NCBI GenBank assembly: GCA_903813345.2
Contig: CAIIXF020000005.1
Span: 7,569,375-7,633,374 of the forward strand
DNA length: 64,000 nucleotides
DNA from: Owenia fusiformis
Lineage: Eukaryota; Annelida; Polychaeta; Sabellida; Oweniidae
Direction: 5' to 3'
The translations under genes were made by a program, and so were the position numbers. This document shows, one piece after another, positions 34,346 to 47,400 of this stretch (position 1 is the stretch's first letter; each line of letters opens with the position of its first letter). The notes beneath the pieces were generated by a model, which had not been told where the DNA came from, searched no databases, and saw only the letters and a list, made by a program, of their open reading frames with translations.

Positions 34346-37300
34346 CTACCATCCTCCCTTCCCCTTCTTCTTTTTCTTCTTTTGTCCGCCACCCCCAGGT
34401 TTCTGTTGACGGGGTCCCACTGGAGCTGCAGCAGGTGATGGGGTGGGTTGGCTGCCTGGCTTAGGGGAGCCTGCCTCTGTAGCAGTCTGTTGAGCTGTTC
34501 TACTCTGATCTAGGTCCCCTGCCGATGTTGTAGCACCTTGTGGTCCCTTACCTGGAACATATCAATGGTTTAGACAGTACAGGTACAAGAAAATTTAGAT
34601 CTTTTAAGAGACCTCCCTTTAATAATGTAATACTTATATAGTATCGTACGGTATTCCTTTTGAATGATGTTCTAAAATATATCATGGTGCATATGGGAAA
34701 ATGACTAGTCAGAAAACATGCAGATATATTAACGTTAAAAAACTTTGGGGACAGTGTGTACAAAAGTATGGAACATACCTATATTTTTTGACTTGTACCC
34801 TGTGTACAAAAGTATGGAACATACTTATATTTTTGACTTGTACCCTGTGTACAAAAGTATTGAACATACCCACCTATATTTTTTGACTTGTACCCTGTGT
34901 ACAAAAGAATGGAACATACCTATTTTTTGTCTTGTACCCTTTTTACAGAAGTATGGAACATACCTATATTTTTTGTCTTGTCCTTCCTCCTGCCTCTGTA
35001 ATATGACCTCTCCTGTCTCTTCAGCCAGCGTTCCGGATCAATTGGATCGTCAAGATTCTTGGGTAGTTTACCTTTCTTTTTCTTCTTTTTCTTTTGAACA
35101 AGATCATTTCCAGCTGATCCTCTGTAACATTAAATCAAAACCAATTAATGTTTTTGTAAAAAATAAATATTTCCTGTTTGTCAATGTGACTATTAGTACA
35201 TAATACTGTATTGTTCATGACAACAAAAAGTTATTCTTTTTTTGCCAGAAAATATATATGAGGGAACCTTCTATTATTTCCTGTATTCTAACTATAAAGG
35301 TGAGTATAGTTTTGTAACTTACGGCCTTGGAGAAGTCTGCATGGTGGCTTTTTTCATATAACGTGGTCCTAATGCACTAACTGAGGCCTCCAGGGCTTCT
35401 ACATCCACATCAGAGGCAACAGCCTTGGGAGATGGCAGATGTTTACTAAGAGCTTGAGCTTTGGACTGGTCAAACTTGGAGTAGGCAGATATCAACTGGG
35501 CCAATGTCTTCAAGTCCTTAGGATCATTTCTACAATATTTACAGTAGCTTCTAGATGTTATGTCTTTAAATGTTGAATTTCATGTTCAAGTGAGCTTAGT
35601 GTTTCTTGCTCATTAATCAAGTCATGTTTTGGATTGTATGATGCACCCATTTAGCATAGGAGTTAATAAGAGATAAATAGCATCTGTAAAAAATTGACAA
35701 GTTTGCCAGATCATTGATTTGCATATAAAGGATTTTGAATTCATAATTCACATGATGTTACTTAATGATCAGCTGATAAATTATCATTATCCTTATGCTT
35801 ATCAACTACAATGGAAAATAAGACCGAAAGAAATCCATACTTCCTAAGTTCCTCCAAGACTTTAGTGGCAGACTGTGGCTCTCCGTATCTCATTTCAAAG
35901 TTTGCAGTGGCCCTCATAATGGCGATATATTCTGGTGATTTGGGTGAGTTGACACCATACCAGGCTACAGCCTTTTGTAGCACCTCAAGAGCTGACTGGT
36001 GGTTCTCCTCACTACTGTACAGAGCTACTAGGGTGGACACCTGTACAGAAATAGAAAAAATGATTGCTAGTTTCAACAAGGCATTAACATGCAAAACGTT
36101 AAAATTAAAAATGCCAACTGCCAAACACCAACAGCCAAACACCAGCCCCAAAAAGTTAGAGACTCTAACAATATGTAGGTACATAAAAAGGAAAACATTT
36201 ATTTGGCAAATTGCCAAATTAAACAGAATATCAAAATACACTGAACATGATATTGATTACTTGTTATTGTATGTTTAATACATGTAAATACAATGTAGGT
36301 GACAAAATATTCGATGATCACAAAAATAATTCCGAAAATTAAATTCTTTGATTACATTGAACAATTTGTTGGTTGCACTAAATACTTTCTTGATCACACT
36401 AATTTTATTTTAGCTATGGAACTTACCACTCCTGGTTTGTATGTATCATCACCAAGAGACTTCAGGACATCACATGCCTGATAGATGTTACCCTGGCTGA
36501 GATTCAACTGGGCTAGGATCAGTTTGGTGTTCAGTGAACTATCTGGATATTTCTCAGCACACTCCTATAAAATTAAATAAAAAATTTGACATATATTCAT
36601 GATTCAAGGAGAAACTTCTTAACAGTTCCTCTTCTGAATGGTTCTTCAAAAATATTGTGAATTATGATATGACCATGAATATGTTATGCAAGAAACATGT
36701 AATTAATTACTTCTAAAATTCAATACTGCATTACTTATAACTATATACTTTTAAAGAAGCATTTTAGTCATCTTAATCCATATTTGGAATCTTTAATTAG
36801 TATTATACTGTATACACAATGTTTTGTTCGTAATTATATACCTGAAGGCTGGCCAAAGCCTTGTTGATCTGTTTCTCTTTAGCATAGTGTGATGCTAGGA
36901 TGAGGTAAGGTGAGTCACTCTCTGGGTACTTATCCTGCAGACTGCGCACTGTTTTCCTACACTGGTCTCCCTGATGAGAAAATCAAATTCTAAAGTCAAC
37001 ACATATATGAGTAATTTCATTGAATGTTACTAGGATACATAGGTAGTTAGATACAGCTGTAATCTAGTCATGAATTTCTCATAATCCATTTGAGCTTTTT
37101 CTATTTATTGCAATTCAAATCTACACTCATCCTTAATTTGGAATCACAGTATTGGCAAGTCTAAAGAATAATAATGAACTCAAACAGTTGTGAAACTGAC
37201 CAAACAGCCTTTGATATAATGTACATAAACTGCATCCTTGGATTATTTACTTATTGAGCTTTTAAAAGTACAAGTTTGTACCTGGTTTGTGTACATCAGC

Positions 37301-40300
37301 AGTAGGGCTTGGTTAATTGCGATCAATTTCCTCTGCTCTGTTGTCAGTTTCTGATGTAACCCATCCGCTGTTGCAACTTTTATCTTCTTCTTGGAGTCAA
37401 ACACATTCTGCTCTTTGTGTATGGTGACGATATTGTTGGAAGCAACAGCAAGGAGACCCATGTCCGATGGTCTGAAACAAAAAAGAAATAAAATTTAAAC
37501 ATAAATATGGTCACCACCTCACCATGGTAACTATCTTTATTTACATTCTGCAACATATCAATGATGTTAAATGGTTGCATGTACTCTCCTCTGTTTCACC
37601 ACAGTATTGTACTCACCTCTGTTTCACCACAGTATTGTACACTGTACTCACCTCTGTTTCACCACAGTATTGTACACTGTACTCACCTCTGTTTCACCAC
37701 AGTATTGTACTCATCTCTGTTTCACCACAGTATTGTACTCATCTCTGTTTCACCACAGTATTGTACTCATCTCTGTTTCACCACAGTATTGTACTCACCT
37801 CTGTTTCACCACAGTATTGTACATCTTCATAGCCTCTTCTTCCTTGCCCATCATCTGTAGACAGTAGGCCCTCTGTACCACTACAATCCCCAGTTCCTCA
37901 TCTATCTCATCTTCTGTCACATCTGGATCATCCTCAAAACTTTCACGACAGAGCGCTGAAAAATTATGAGAGGTTCTAGTGCTCATTCAAATATGAATTT
38001 GTCATTTTTGAATGTGAAACTAAATTTGCTTGATTAGGTGTAAAAAGCCCACTTTTGTTGAAATCATGAAAATTAAAAGAGAGAAACAAGTTACAAAGGG
38101 GAAAAATTAAATTCATGAATAATTCATAATATCTTTATTTACAAGAATGTTATTATACATACATGGTAAAAAGATAGAAAATATTGTATAAAAGCTCATG
38201 AAATAGAGAGTGATGTGTAAAAATGTCCATTACTTATTGATCACCCCCCGTACCTTCAGCTTGTCTCAGCTTTTCTTCAGCCTCCTTATACTTCCCCTTT
38301 CCCAAGAGAAGGCAAGCATTATTGTAGCAGAGCTCATATGTATCCTCCTTCAAACCTGGGTCATCCTTTAAAACAAAGGTAATCAGTTTAAGTGAGATGA
38401 TGGAGTCTAAATTTTATATTATGCGTAGCATAACTGTAATGGAAGTTGTTTTACTTTTTTTAATAAATTAATACAACAGAATAAAGACAGTACAGTTCAA
38501 AAATTGATATGGTGTACACATATACTTGATAAAAGAAAATTGCAGCAGGTACACTATTAAAACATACCACATCTTGACCAGTCCAGTTCTGTAAAGCTGC
38601 CAAAACAGCTGAGAGATTTGTCTCTCTTTCAGTCTCATAATCATCATTAGAGTTCTTGATGACATCTTTATACACACTAAAGCATTCATCATACTTCTCC
38701 AGACGATATAGCTGAAAATACATTGTACAATCATTTGAGAAGTTTTACTTAACTATGAGTGATAAGTGACTATAAGTGCATTTCATTTAAAAAACAGAAA
38801 ATAATTATTTATGAAAACAGCAAATTGGAAATATTTTTCAAGGATATGGTTGCAAAATTCTACAAAATGATGGGTAATTTTTGTAAAAAGACTAGTACTA
38901 GTAGCAAATCCCCTATTGAATGCTGTTAATAAGAACCCTATTTAAAGTATTTACAGAATTCAGCTTTGCTTCTCTCATCAAACTCCTTGGAAATCCATGG
39001 CTATAGCCTATAATATGTCTCAACAAAAACTCATTTTTCATTTCAACCGTGTTGAAAGATTTAAAGCTGAATTTTAAATTGCATAATTTGACAATATGGT
39101 GTTTGCTAAAGACATGCTCTAGCGTACTTCTTATTCCAAATTAATCTTGAAATGATTCTAACCACTTGAGCTAAGAGTTCTTTTGTCCTTGGTTCAGGGT
39201 CTTGAATGCTGTGTATAGTCTTCAGTGCTTCCACTGACTGGTTCAATCTGTACTGGCAATATGCTCGTTCAAACAACAGTCCCCTGGAAAAACAGTGTAC
39301 ATACGCACCTTATTAACAATATTTCATGAAGGAAATAGTTCAATCCAGTGTGTATAGTTTATGTAATTGTTACAATGCAACATAAACCCAGAGAATATTG
39401 TTAATAACTTATATTTTAATAAAAAGAAAGTTCTTACTCTGATAGTTTTGATTCTTTGTACATAGCCTTCAGAGCTCCATCAAAGCGTCCCAGTTGGATC
39501 ATGCATACAATGCGACAGTGAAATGCAGTCTCATCTCTTGGAAGTTCTTGGAGAACTGGAATGATAAAAGTCATAATTGTGAAAAGGGTTTTGACAGGGG
39601 CCCAGTAAGTGATATAACAGATTTACTGACTACTAACGCTAACCTCTGTTATCAAATCTAAATCTAATGAATATGAAGACCCACAAATTGGTCCATAAGG
39701 AAATGAAAAGTTTATAATGGATCTTTCATTGAAGGACATGTAATCAATGTATTACTATATAGGTATAGATCTATTTAAAACTATAGTCGAGATGTCAGTT
39801 ATTTTTTGCAGCAAATCATTTGGGTCAATGGTGATCAAATGATTCTGTAGTTCAACGTCGTTAAACTCAATAACGGCGTTCTTTATTATTAGGAATTTTC
39901 TTGGGGCCATTATTGAGTTTAACCTCCTTACTATTCTTTCCTTTGATGCAAGTTCTGAATCCATCGAAACCATTTTTCCGCGATAAAGTGCAACTGATAC
40001 TTGACAATAATATAAAAACACATAACATCAAGCGATTTAACACAATATTATTGTGTTAAATGTTCATTTATACGAGTAAAATGAGGCTACACTTACCAAT
40101 CTCTAAAGTGACATTTCCGCATGTCTGTCATTGTGTCTGTTCGTCTGAGTGTCCCGGATCGTAAAATTAAACTACCAGCGAAACGAAATTGTTGTCAAAT
40201 AGATTGATAATTATTATCGCGATTACTCGGGATAAAAAGATCAATTTTGAGGATAACAGGTATCTTTGATTAATTTATATAGCGCGTATATACACGCAAA

Positions 40301-40926
40301 ATAGTTATTAATTGCAAACCAACTGTTCGTTAATGCAGTGCCGTGACGACGGTTAATTCCTGAAACGATTTGCAATTTCGATGTTACCGAAACTGACCGA
40401 CATTTTCGTCATATTCCAAACCTGTCTCCAATATTTTCGTAATTATGCATCAATAGGGTCTAAGGGGGATACGGGACGGGTGTATGTGTTTATAAGGTAT
40501 GTATGCATGCTTGAATCACATTCTTTGTGTAATATTGCCATGTTTTCAGGGTTCAATTAGTTCCGCTTGTCGAAACCTGCTGAACGATTAAATTAACGCA
40601 TCAAAGGCAAAATGGTCATGGAGGTTAGACCTAGCCGGGCCATAACACATGTCAGATAAGAAACGAGGCCTAGGTCTAATGTTGTTGGACTAATGATTCT
40701 GCTGCTTGAAAATAAAAACTGAAAATCAAATGAGAAAATAAATCCAGTTGGACAATATGTGCCATTATTTCTACTCTCAAAAGTAATTTACCGGTATGAA
40801 TATAGTATCAAATGGTGACCTACTTTTGTTAGATAATTTCAAGGATCTTTCCCAGTCTTGGTTCTGTCCATATTTCTGTAATTCAGCCCATAAAGCTGGA
40901 ATATTTGCTTCTTGGGTTTTCGCCAT
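34346..40926 (-). CDS. SRP72: Signal recognition particle subunit SRP72, complete, 660 aa
   Basis: Exons: 40926-40824, 39555-39438, 39283-39163, 38711-38568, 38365-38254, 37955-37799, 37471-37282, 36970-36842, 36564-36427, 36040-35841, 35529-35323, 35121-34964, 34551-34346; 1,983 nt, phases agree. SRP72 binds 7SL RNA together with SRP68 in the cytosolic particle that targets ribosomes to the ER. The N-terminal two thirds are TPR-like helices (IPALWAELQKYGQN at the start, LYRLEKYDECFSVYKD, NNIVTIHKEQNVFDSKKK). The C-terminal region carries the RNA-binding block PERWLKRQERSYYRGRR (about residues 565-585), lysine stretches, and ends GKGGW as in vertebrates. Length is close to human SRP72 (671). 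The start is supported by the alignment of the first 35 residues. Tandem repeats lie on the donors of exons 6 and 12. Head-to-head with DOCK. Confidence 0.95.
34755..34985 (-). repeat. 46-bp tandem repeat over the donor of SRP72 exon 12
   Basis: Five units of about 46 bp; the first (minus-strand sense) spans the real exon 12 end and donor ATATAG/GTATGT at 34964. The others, inside the intron, repeat both this donor and an upstream TTTTGTACACAG acceptor-like site, enclosing a 19-21-nt exon-like piece. Confidence 0.8.
37590..37832 (-). repeat. 30-bp tandem repeat over the donor of SRP72 exon 6
   Basis: Eight copies of a unit containing TACAATACTGTGGTGAAACA (minus sense). The first is the true exon end with donor AG/GTGAGT at 37799; seven more copies follow in the intron. 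Some keep GTGAGT, others have ATGAGT and lost the donor. Confidence 0.88.
39755..39973 (-). CDS. Orphan small frame in SRP72 intron 1, doubtful
   Basis: A 72-codon frame from ATG at 39973 (alternative ATG at 39964) to TAG, with rather protein-like composition (LNSIMAPRKFLIIKNAVIEF, then NDVELQNHLITIDPNDLLQK). Upstream at about 40100 there is a good donor GTAAGT after a short frame, so a separate or alternative transcript is conceivable. No family recognised; may be chance. Confidence 0.2.
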   Translation of the reverse strand: MVSMDSELASKERIVRRLNSIMAPRKFLIIKNAVIEFNDVELQNHLITIDPNDLLQKITDISTIVLNRSIPI

Positions 40927-41416
40927 CTTGAAACGTGGTGGCTCGTTGGAAATTTCAACAAATTCATTTCCGGTACATTACTATAGGGTTTGACACCGAA
41001 TGATAGTACCTATACTGAATTTTATTCTAATTATAAGTCATGAAAGATACATTCCTGGTACAGACTGTCTCCATGATGTACTTTTTGCATGATTTTTAGC
41101 TTTTAAGACAGCTTTTTAACAATGTGTGTGAACACTTTCGGTTTCGTTTAAAAATCCTTTTCAGGCTTGATTAACTGCACTGGGAATCGTGAGGTAGCTA
41201 AATAAGAACATATACAATGTTACATGATAGCTAATATTCTTTCTACAATACTCTTTATAGCCCAAAAATACAAATGCATATTTTCTGATAATTTTTTTTC
41301 TGATTTTCAACCAATCAGAATCGCTGTTAGAACTTCCAAACTTTTGGTCACGTGACTTGTCTTCAAGAAGTTTTTCTTACTTTTTCTATGATAAAAGTTT
41401 CAAATTGAGCTCTGAG
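40927..41416. promoter_or_regulatory. Probable bidirectional promoter of SRP72 and DOCK
   Basis: Only 490 bp separate the start codons of two divergent genes. The stretch contains an inverted CCAAT box context (CCAATCAG, 41311-41318) and the palindromic E-box GTCACGTGAC (41347-41356), 61 bp before the DOCK ATG. No TATA box is obvious. Confidence 0.55.
41347..41356. promoter_or_regulatory. Palindromic E-box GTCACGTGAC
   Basis: Perfect 10-bp palindrome around CACGTG, the preferred site of USF/MITF/TFE-type bHLH-ZIP factors. Its position close to the DOCK start makes a promoter role plausible; binding is inference. Confidence 0.5.
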
Positions 41417-44400
41417 ATGGCTGGGTGGCTCCCAGTGCACGAGCGGAGCAAGTATGGAGTTGGTGGGTATTTTATTATACTATTTTTACCCGTGTAAATG
41501 ATAGATGAAGACTCAAAATTGAGGTATAAACATTTTGTAGGAAAGAAAATGTAAACATTTCCTGATTCAGTGATTGTCTTCCTGTCTCTTCTTTCTGCCA
41601 CCTTGGGGTAACTTTCTACCTTCTGACATTCAAAATAAAGAGTATCTATATTGGCATGAATAAGTTGCCATTTGCGACATGGTGTTTAGTTAGTTTGTTC
41701 ATAGCCCATGGTTCTTTCGAGTGATCACTGCTGCAATCCGCAGTTCCAAATGCCAAAATGCTGTCCTGTAGTCTCTGTACAGTTGGGGACATAAATAAAT
41801 GACAGGTGGATTTGCTGAAGTGAGGATTTCCCATGTTAAAAATAAGAGAATTTACAAGAGGCCATACATCAGTGGATGAGATTATACAAAATGTAAAATA
41901 TACAAATTTTAAGGGATATGTATCTAGACAATATTGGAAATTATGGGCTTTCAGACCACCATAATTAGGAAATGGTGATCGAAAATCGACCTGTCATTTA
42001 TTTTTGTCCCCAACTGTAGACCAAATACAAGTTGCTCAGACACATGTTATAGCAGATGTAAAATATTCTCTGAACCAACTTCTTCAGAACACTTTGTTTC
42101 TTTCCCTGTCACAACATTAGACATATCCGATAAATTGTGCCCTCTCTTGATCCATCAGAGAAACTATAATACATGTATATTGGCTAGATTGATGATGTCA
42201 TAGGTTATAACATGGGTTTTTCCTGGTCGTACTTTTTCAAAATTAGCAATAAGTTAATCCTATTTTCGCAGAGACAGATTGCTACCTACAACCAATGGTA
42301 TCATCAATCTTGTCAGGGACATGTCTCTGATCTAGTCAATATATTAAAGTTCCTCTGATGGATCAAAAGATGACACGATTTATCGGAACTATCTATTATT
42401 TTTATTTTTCCAAAATGTATCATTTTTGTGATAAAGCTGTAGCAATTTGCATTATCTGTCAATCAAGCCTCAAATGTTCTATAAGCTAGGAAGAATGTTT
42501 TTTTGGTAGGACTACAGACCCTATTTGTTTGATAGTTTGTTAAAGAACATAGATTAAGGGGTTTGGATGCAATGGTCTATAGCCTTCCCATTATGGGGCT
42601 TTATGTGAAGCATTCTACCCCTAGAAATGATATGCTTATGGACTATGGATGAATGCCCCCACAATTTTTGAAACCTCCATCAACAGGTTGACATTATTTG
42701 TAAAGTCTACCCCCCCTTCCTTCTAGAAATAATGAGTGACTATGGATGTAATGATAAAATACCATCCCCCTGAATGATTCTTTTTTTTCATGAACTTCCC
42801 CCTCCACTATAGATTTAACATCCATAGCCCTTGAACATGTTTTAATGGGAAAACTTTTCCTTTTTATCGTTAATAAATGTTTTTATAGTAGCATATGAAG
42901 ATAAATTAATGATTTTTTGAATTAAAAAATGACAATGTTATGTTATATGAGGCCAGTCAAGTTCCATAGTGATGCCTTCAACAATGAACTTATAAATGAG
43001 ACAATGCTACCACTAAACAACATCTCGTTTCACAAAATCTTTGACAAAATGGAGGACACTTCATATCCAAATGCAGTAAATCATAGATTTTTATCTATTT
43101 TAGTGTATGAAATAAGTCCTGGGGAAATTTTGGGAAATTTGAACAGATAGGACTTAAGGTTCAGGGAGTGGCATGGAAATAGAATTAAAACCATGTAGAA
43201 AAATCATGTTGGGTGGCATATTTATAATTCACTATGCATAGGTAAATTGGAGGCGGTGGTTTTATAAAGTGACCTTTATGTTTGCAAATCACTAGAGGAC
43301 TGATAAAAGATGCACTTCTCCCTTTAGAAGATTTTAGTAGTTTGAAATAATATGTGAAGTCGGTTTCTGGGCACTTTTGTCAGGGAAACAACAGTATCAA
43401 ATATACATGTAAATGTCCAGTATATTACGCCTATGATGCATTTTATTTTTCAGTGATAGCTAACTTCAAAGATAAAGGTTCGCAATGTCTCAATCTAATT
43501 ATCGGAGAAACAGTTCATATTATGGAGGAAAATGAGGGTGAGTTATCATATAAAGATTGTGCATTTATTTGAATTACCATTTTTCAGGGAGCGTACATGT
43601 AACCGCAAGCAAGATTGCTTGGATGTAAAAATGTACTCATAATTAGATACTATACTTTTCTTAATTTGGCGGATGTTTTAATTTGGCCGCCAAATTAAGT
43701 AGCCACCAAATTTCCCGATAATTTTGGGATCATGTAAATAAGTATTAGTACTAATTACTAATTAGTATATTGCAAGGCTCCCAAATTAAGTAGTCGTCAA
43801 ATGTTCAAAACAGCAAATCCACCACAGAAGTAGCGCTAAATTAAGCAGAAGAACAGTATATATTGTCATAAGGGTCTTACAATTTTTATTCTTTATTCCA
43901 TAGGCTCTATTGAAAGGTCATGTTTATTCTTTGCTTATAGGACAGTTCATTCAAAAATTTCATCACATTTGATATTTACAATATTATTTCTTTGTGAATT
44001 TTGCTGATATTTAGTCATAGTTAGACTTTACATCTCCTAATTTTATCATCATCACATCATGTACATATTGTATCTGTTTACTGTTTTGATTTGTCAATCT
44101 TGCTTTTAGATTGGTACAGAGGATTCAATCCGAAAGATAGGTCAAAGAAAGGTATTTTCCCCAAAAGTTACGTCCTGATAAAAGAGGCGATTATCACAAA
44201 AACTGGGTGAGTACACTTATTTATAGCGATCTGATACAGTAGATACATTAATCATTGTACTGTACATGTATAAATGCATTATTATTATTGTATAGATGTA
44301 TAGATATATTGTACGGAATGTATAGATGCCCATTTGATATATTAAACATGGAGGATTGTTTACTTAATTGATTATTCTGGAACTGGAAATTAATGATTAC

Positions 44401-47400
44401 TAGTAGATATTTTTTATGTTATTGCTGGCTTTATTACTTCCTGTGATATTTTATTATGTACTTTCATGCAATTACACTTCTACTTATATTCAATTCAGTC
44501 CAATAATATCCTATTGAAATACAGTAGAACCTGTGTTAGTCGAACACCCTTGGGACCACAAAAAAGTGTTCCACTCGTGAGGTGTTCCACTTACAGAGGT
44601 GTTCCACTTAGCAGGATCTACTGTATATGGTTTCTCTAATCTCATAGACCTTATTTTGTAATCTTGGCCATATTTGATTAAGAAATTCTTTCTCTCTGTG
44701 CTATGATGAATCAACGTGCGATTTGATTTCAGAACATATGATCGTATATATGGTAAGCTCATGATATTAATTAATGATTTGATTTCAGAACATATGATCG
44801 TATTACTCCCAAGGAGCCCCCTATTGTCCAAGAGATCACATCAGTGTTGCGAGAATGGGGCCATATATGGAAAAATCAATATATGGTAAGATAATTATAT
44901 TATTGTTGGTAACCATGGTAGAAGCGTATATGATTTCCCAGTATGGCACAATTGGGAATTGGGTCCAAATTTCTTAGATTAGTTCATATCATAACTGACC
45001 CAATTATTCATTCTGCACCCAAGCCAGGGGGTTTGATGCATTTGCCCACATGGTGGAGGTAATAACCAGAGTCAAGGGATTGGCATGTGGCACCAAACTC
45101 TAACATAATCATAACTCTTAGTTATGTATGGATTTAAACAGATCAGTCAAAATACACCCTTAACTCTCAACTTCAAAATCATATTAGAACAGACCTGGGG
45201 AGGTGTTTCTATATACTCTATACCTACAGCATTACAGTTTTCAGCAGAACTCTCGCAACATTTTGTGATCATGTATTCCCATGTGGGTTTTAATGTTATT
45301 TTTTAATATCTTCGTAGCTTCAGTGGTTATGGTTTATTCATTGCATTGCTTTAACATAAAATTATATTTTCCAGAATTCGGAAGCCAACTCAGAGTTTGA
45401 GAACTTGAAGCGCATGATGTTAGAGTTGATCGATTACAGACGGAGGATTATGTCCAAGAAACTCACTCTGGTATGTCTTGTTAAAATATATTATAATTTT
45501 ATCATCAATATTTATGCTAATTTTTTCAAGACAGTAATTGAATAGTCAAATGATTCAAAAATATCTTTTAACACATAGACCAATATAATTTTTTCCTTTA
45601 GGATGAGATGAAAGAAGCTAAAAGGAAAGTGACATCTAAAATTGACATGGGCAATGCGTAAGTACAGTCCTATATAAGACTTGGTGACCTCATTAAGTGA
45701 TTGAAAAAGCTAGAAAATCTTTATGAATATCCAACAAAATATGCAGGATATTTCGTTACATTAGTATTTCACATAAGAGGTTGTCTAAAAATTGAATAAC
45801 AAAATATTTTCTTTTGAAATTCTCTTTTTCAATTAGCAGAAGTTTTTTTAAGTTTGTACTGATGAGATCTCAGCCTTGAACAATAAAAAGTTTTTGATTT
45901 TAGAACAATTCATGATTTATTGGACAACTCTCGTATAACTGATTCTGTTATAGACTACTTGGCCTTGACCTTGTTATACGAGATGAAGATGGGAACATAT
46001 TGGTGCCTTCAACCACAAGTGCAATAAGCATGTATAGACAGGTAAATACAAAAGCACAACTACCATAAGAAATATAAGAAGCTAACATGCATATAAAGAA
46101 TGAGTATCTTGGAATAAAGGTAATGAACACCTAAAAATGTATTCCAATAAAAAAATGCAGCTACTTTTCAATATCTAAAACACAAAATCTCAAGTTGAAA
46201 AATAAAAATCTCAAAATCAAGCCAATAGATTGAGAAAAAAAGAGAATAAACAATCAAGACACTTATGTTAATTTCATAAAATGTATTGCAGTTGTCTAAT
46301 TGGATGTGCTGCTTCTTCATCTATGTAATTTTATTTTAGCATGTTAAAGCAACTGAACGGATACAGACTGCTCGCCAAGCAGTTTCGGCACGGCGTAAAA
46401 TCAAATCCAAGTACTCATTCAACCTATATGTCAATGTAAAGAACTTCGTGTGTCGTATCGGAGAGGACAGTGACGTGTTGATGACACTTTATGATGCAAA
46501 AAACAGCTGCTTTCTAAGGTGAGTGGCATCATTAATTAATTTATGAATTAGATATGATGGTCACATTTTTTTCATGAATGAATAATAGAAATATTCTAGG
46601 TCTGGGAAATAGTTCATATTTCAGACCTTATTGATTAATTTAAAATGTGAATTGTTGCCAGTTTTATCAGTATTTGCACACAAAAATGTGATTCTTTTTA
46701 TTTTAAGTGAGAACTATCTGATAGAGTGGGGGCCTCAAGGGATGCCCAGGGATATCAAAATGTTGGACAATTTACGTGTCCTCTTTACAGTAAGTAAAGT
46801 CTTGTACAGATCTTTGTAGGTTATCACTTTGTTAAGATCGAAATATTGTCAGATTTGATTTGTTGTGATATTTCTTCATGCTAATGCCTTTTTTCTTAAA
46901 TAAAGGACCTTGGTAGTAAGGATGCACAGAGGGAGCGTGTCTACTTAATCTGCCAGGTGATCAGGATAGGTACGATGGATATGAAAGATGCGGACACTAA
47001 GAAACTTACTAAAGGCCTACGAAGAGCCTTTGGTGTAGCAGGTACTTTTTATTATGAATTGTTTTTTAAATTGCTGTGTCAAAAGTGGGGATTGAGGTGA
47101 AAATTAGGACTACTGTTGTATTCTTACAGCAGATTTTGAATTCATAGCTATATCTGTACTTAGGTCAGTGTGTACTTTGAGCAAATTTCTTGACCATGTT
47201 CTACTTTCAGATAAACATAACTCATTCCACACATGGTCTACATCTTTTATTAATTGAGGGTTGATATTTTTTAGAATGTATGAATAACTAGAATATTCAG
47301 TTGTCTACTTTTCAAAATTGCAAAAAATCCAAAGTACACACTAACCTAATGTCAGACCTTCAAATGTTTATCAACACTAGTCATCATTACTATTATATTG

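Noticed and set aside
34701-35203. Plus-strand frames with CTLCTKVWN repeats
   Set aside because: Translation of the tandem repeat on the SRP72 exon 12 donor, opposite strand.
37524-37867. Three overlapping plus-strand frames with SPLFHHSIV repeats
   Set aside because: All three frames are open only because of the 30-bp repeat; the real coding strand is minus (SRP72 exon 6).
41386-41601. Minus-strand frame opposite the DOCK start
   Set aside because: The plus strand encodes [15 protein letters not shown] with correct donor and phase, matching DOCK N-termini.
44733-44752. Additional 20-nt DOCK exon
   Set aside because: It has AG and GTAAGC borders but its length shifts the reading frame; more likely a duplicated decoy acceptor.
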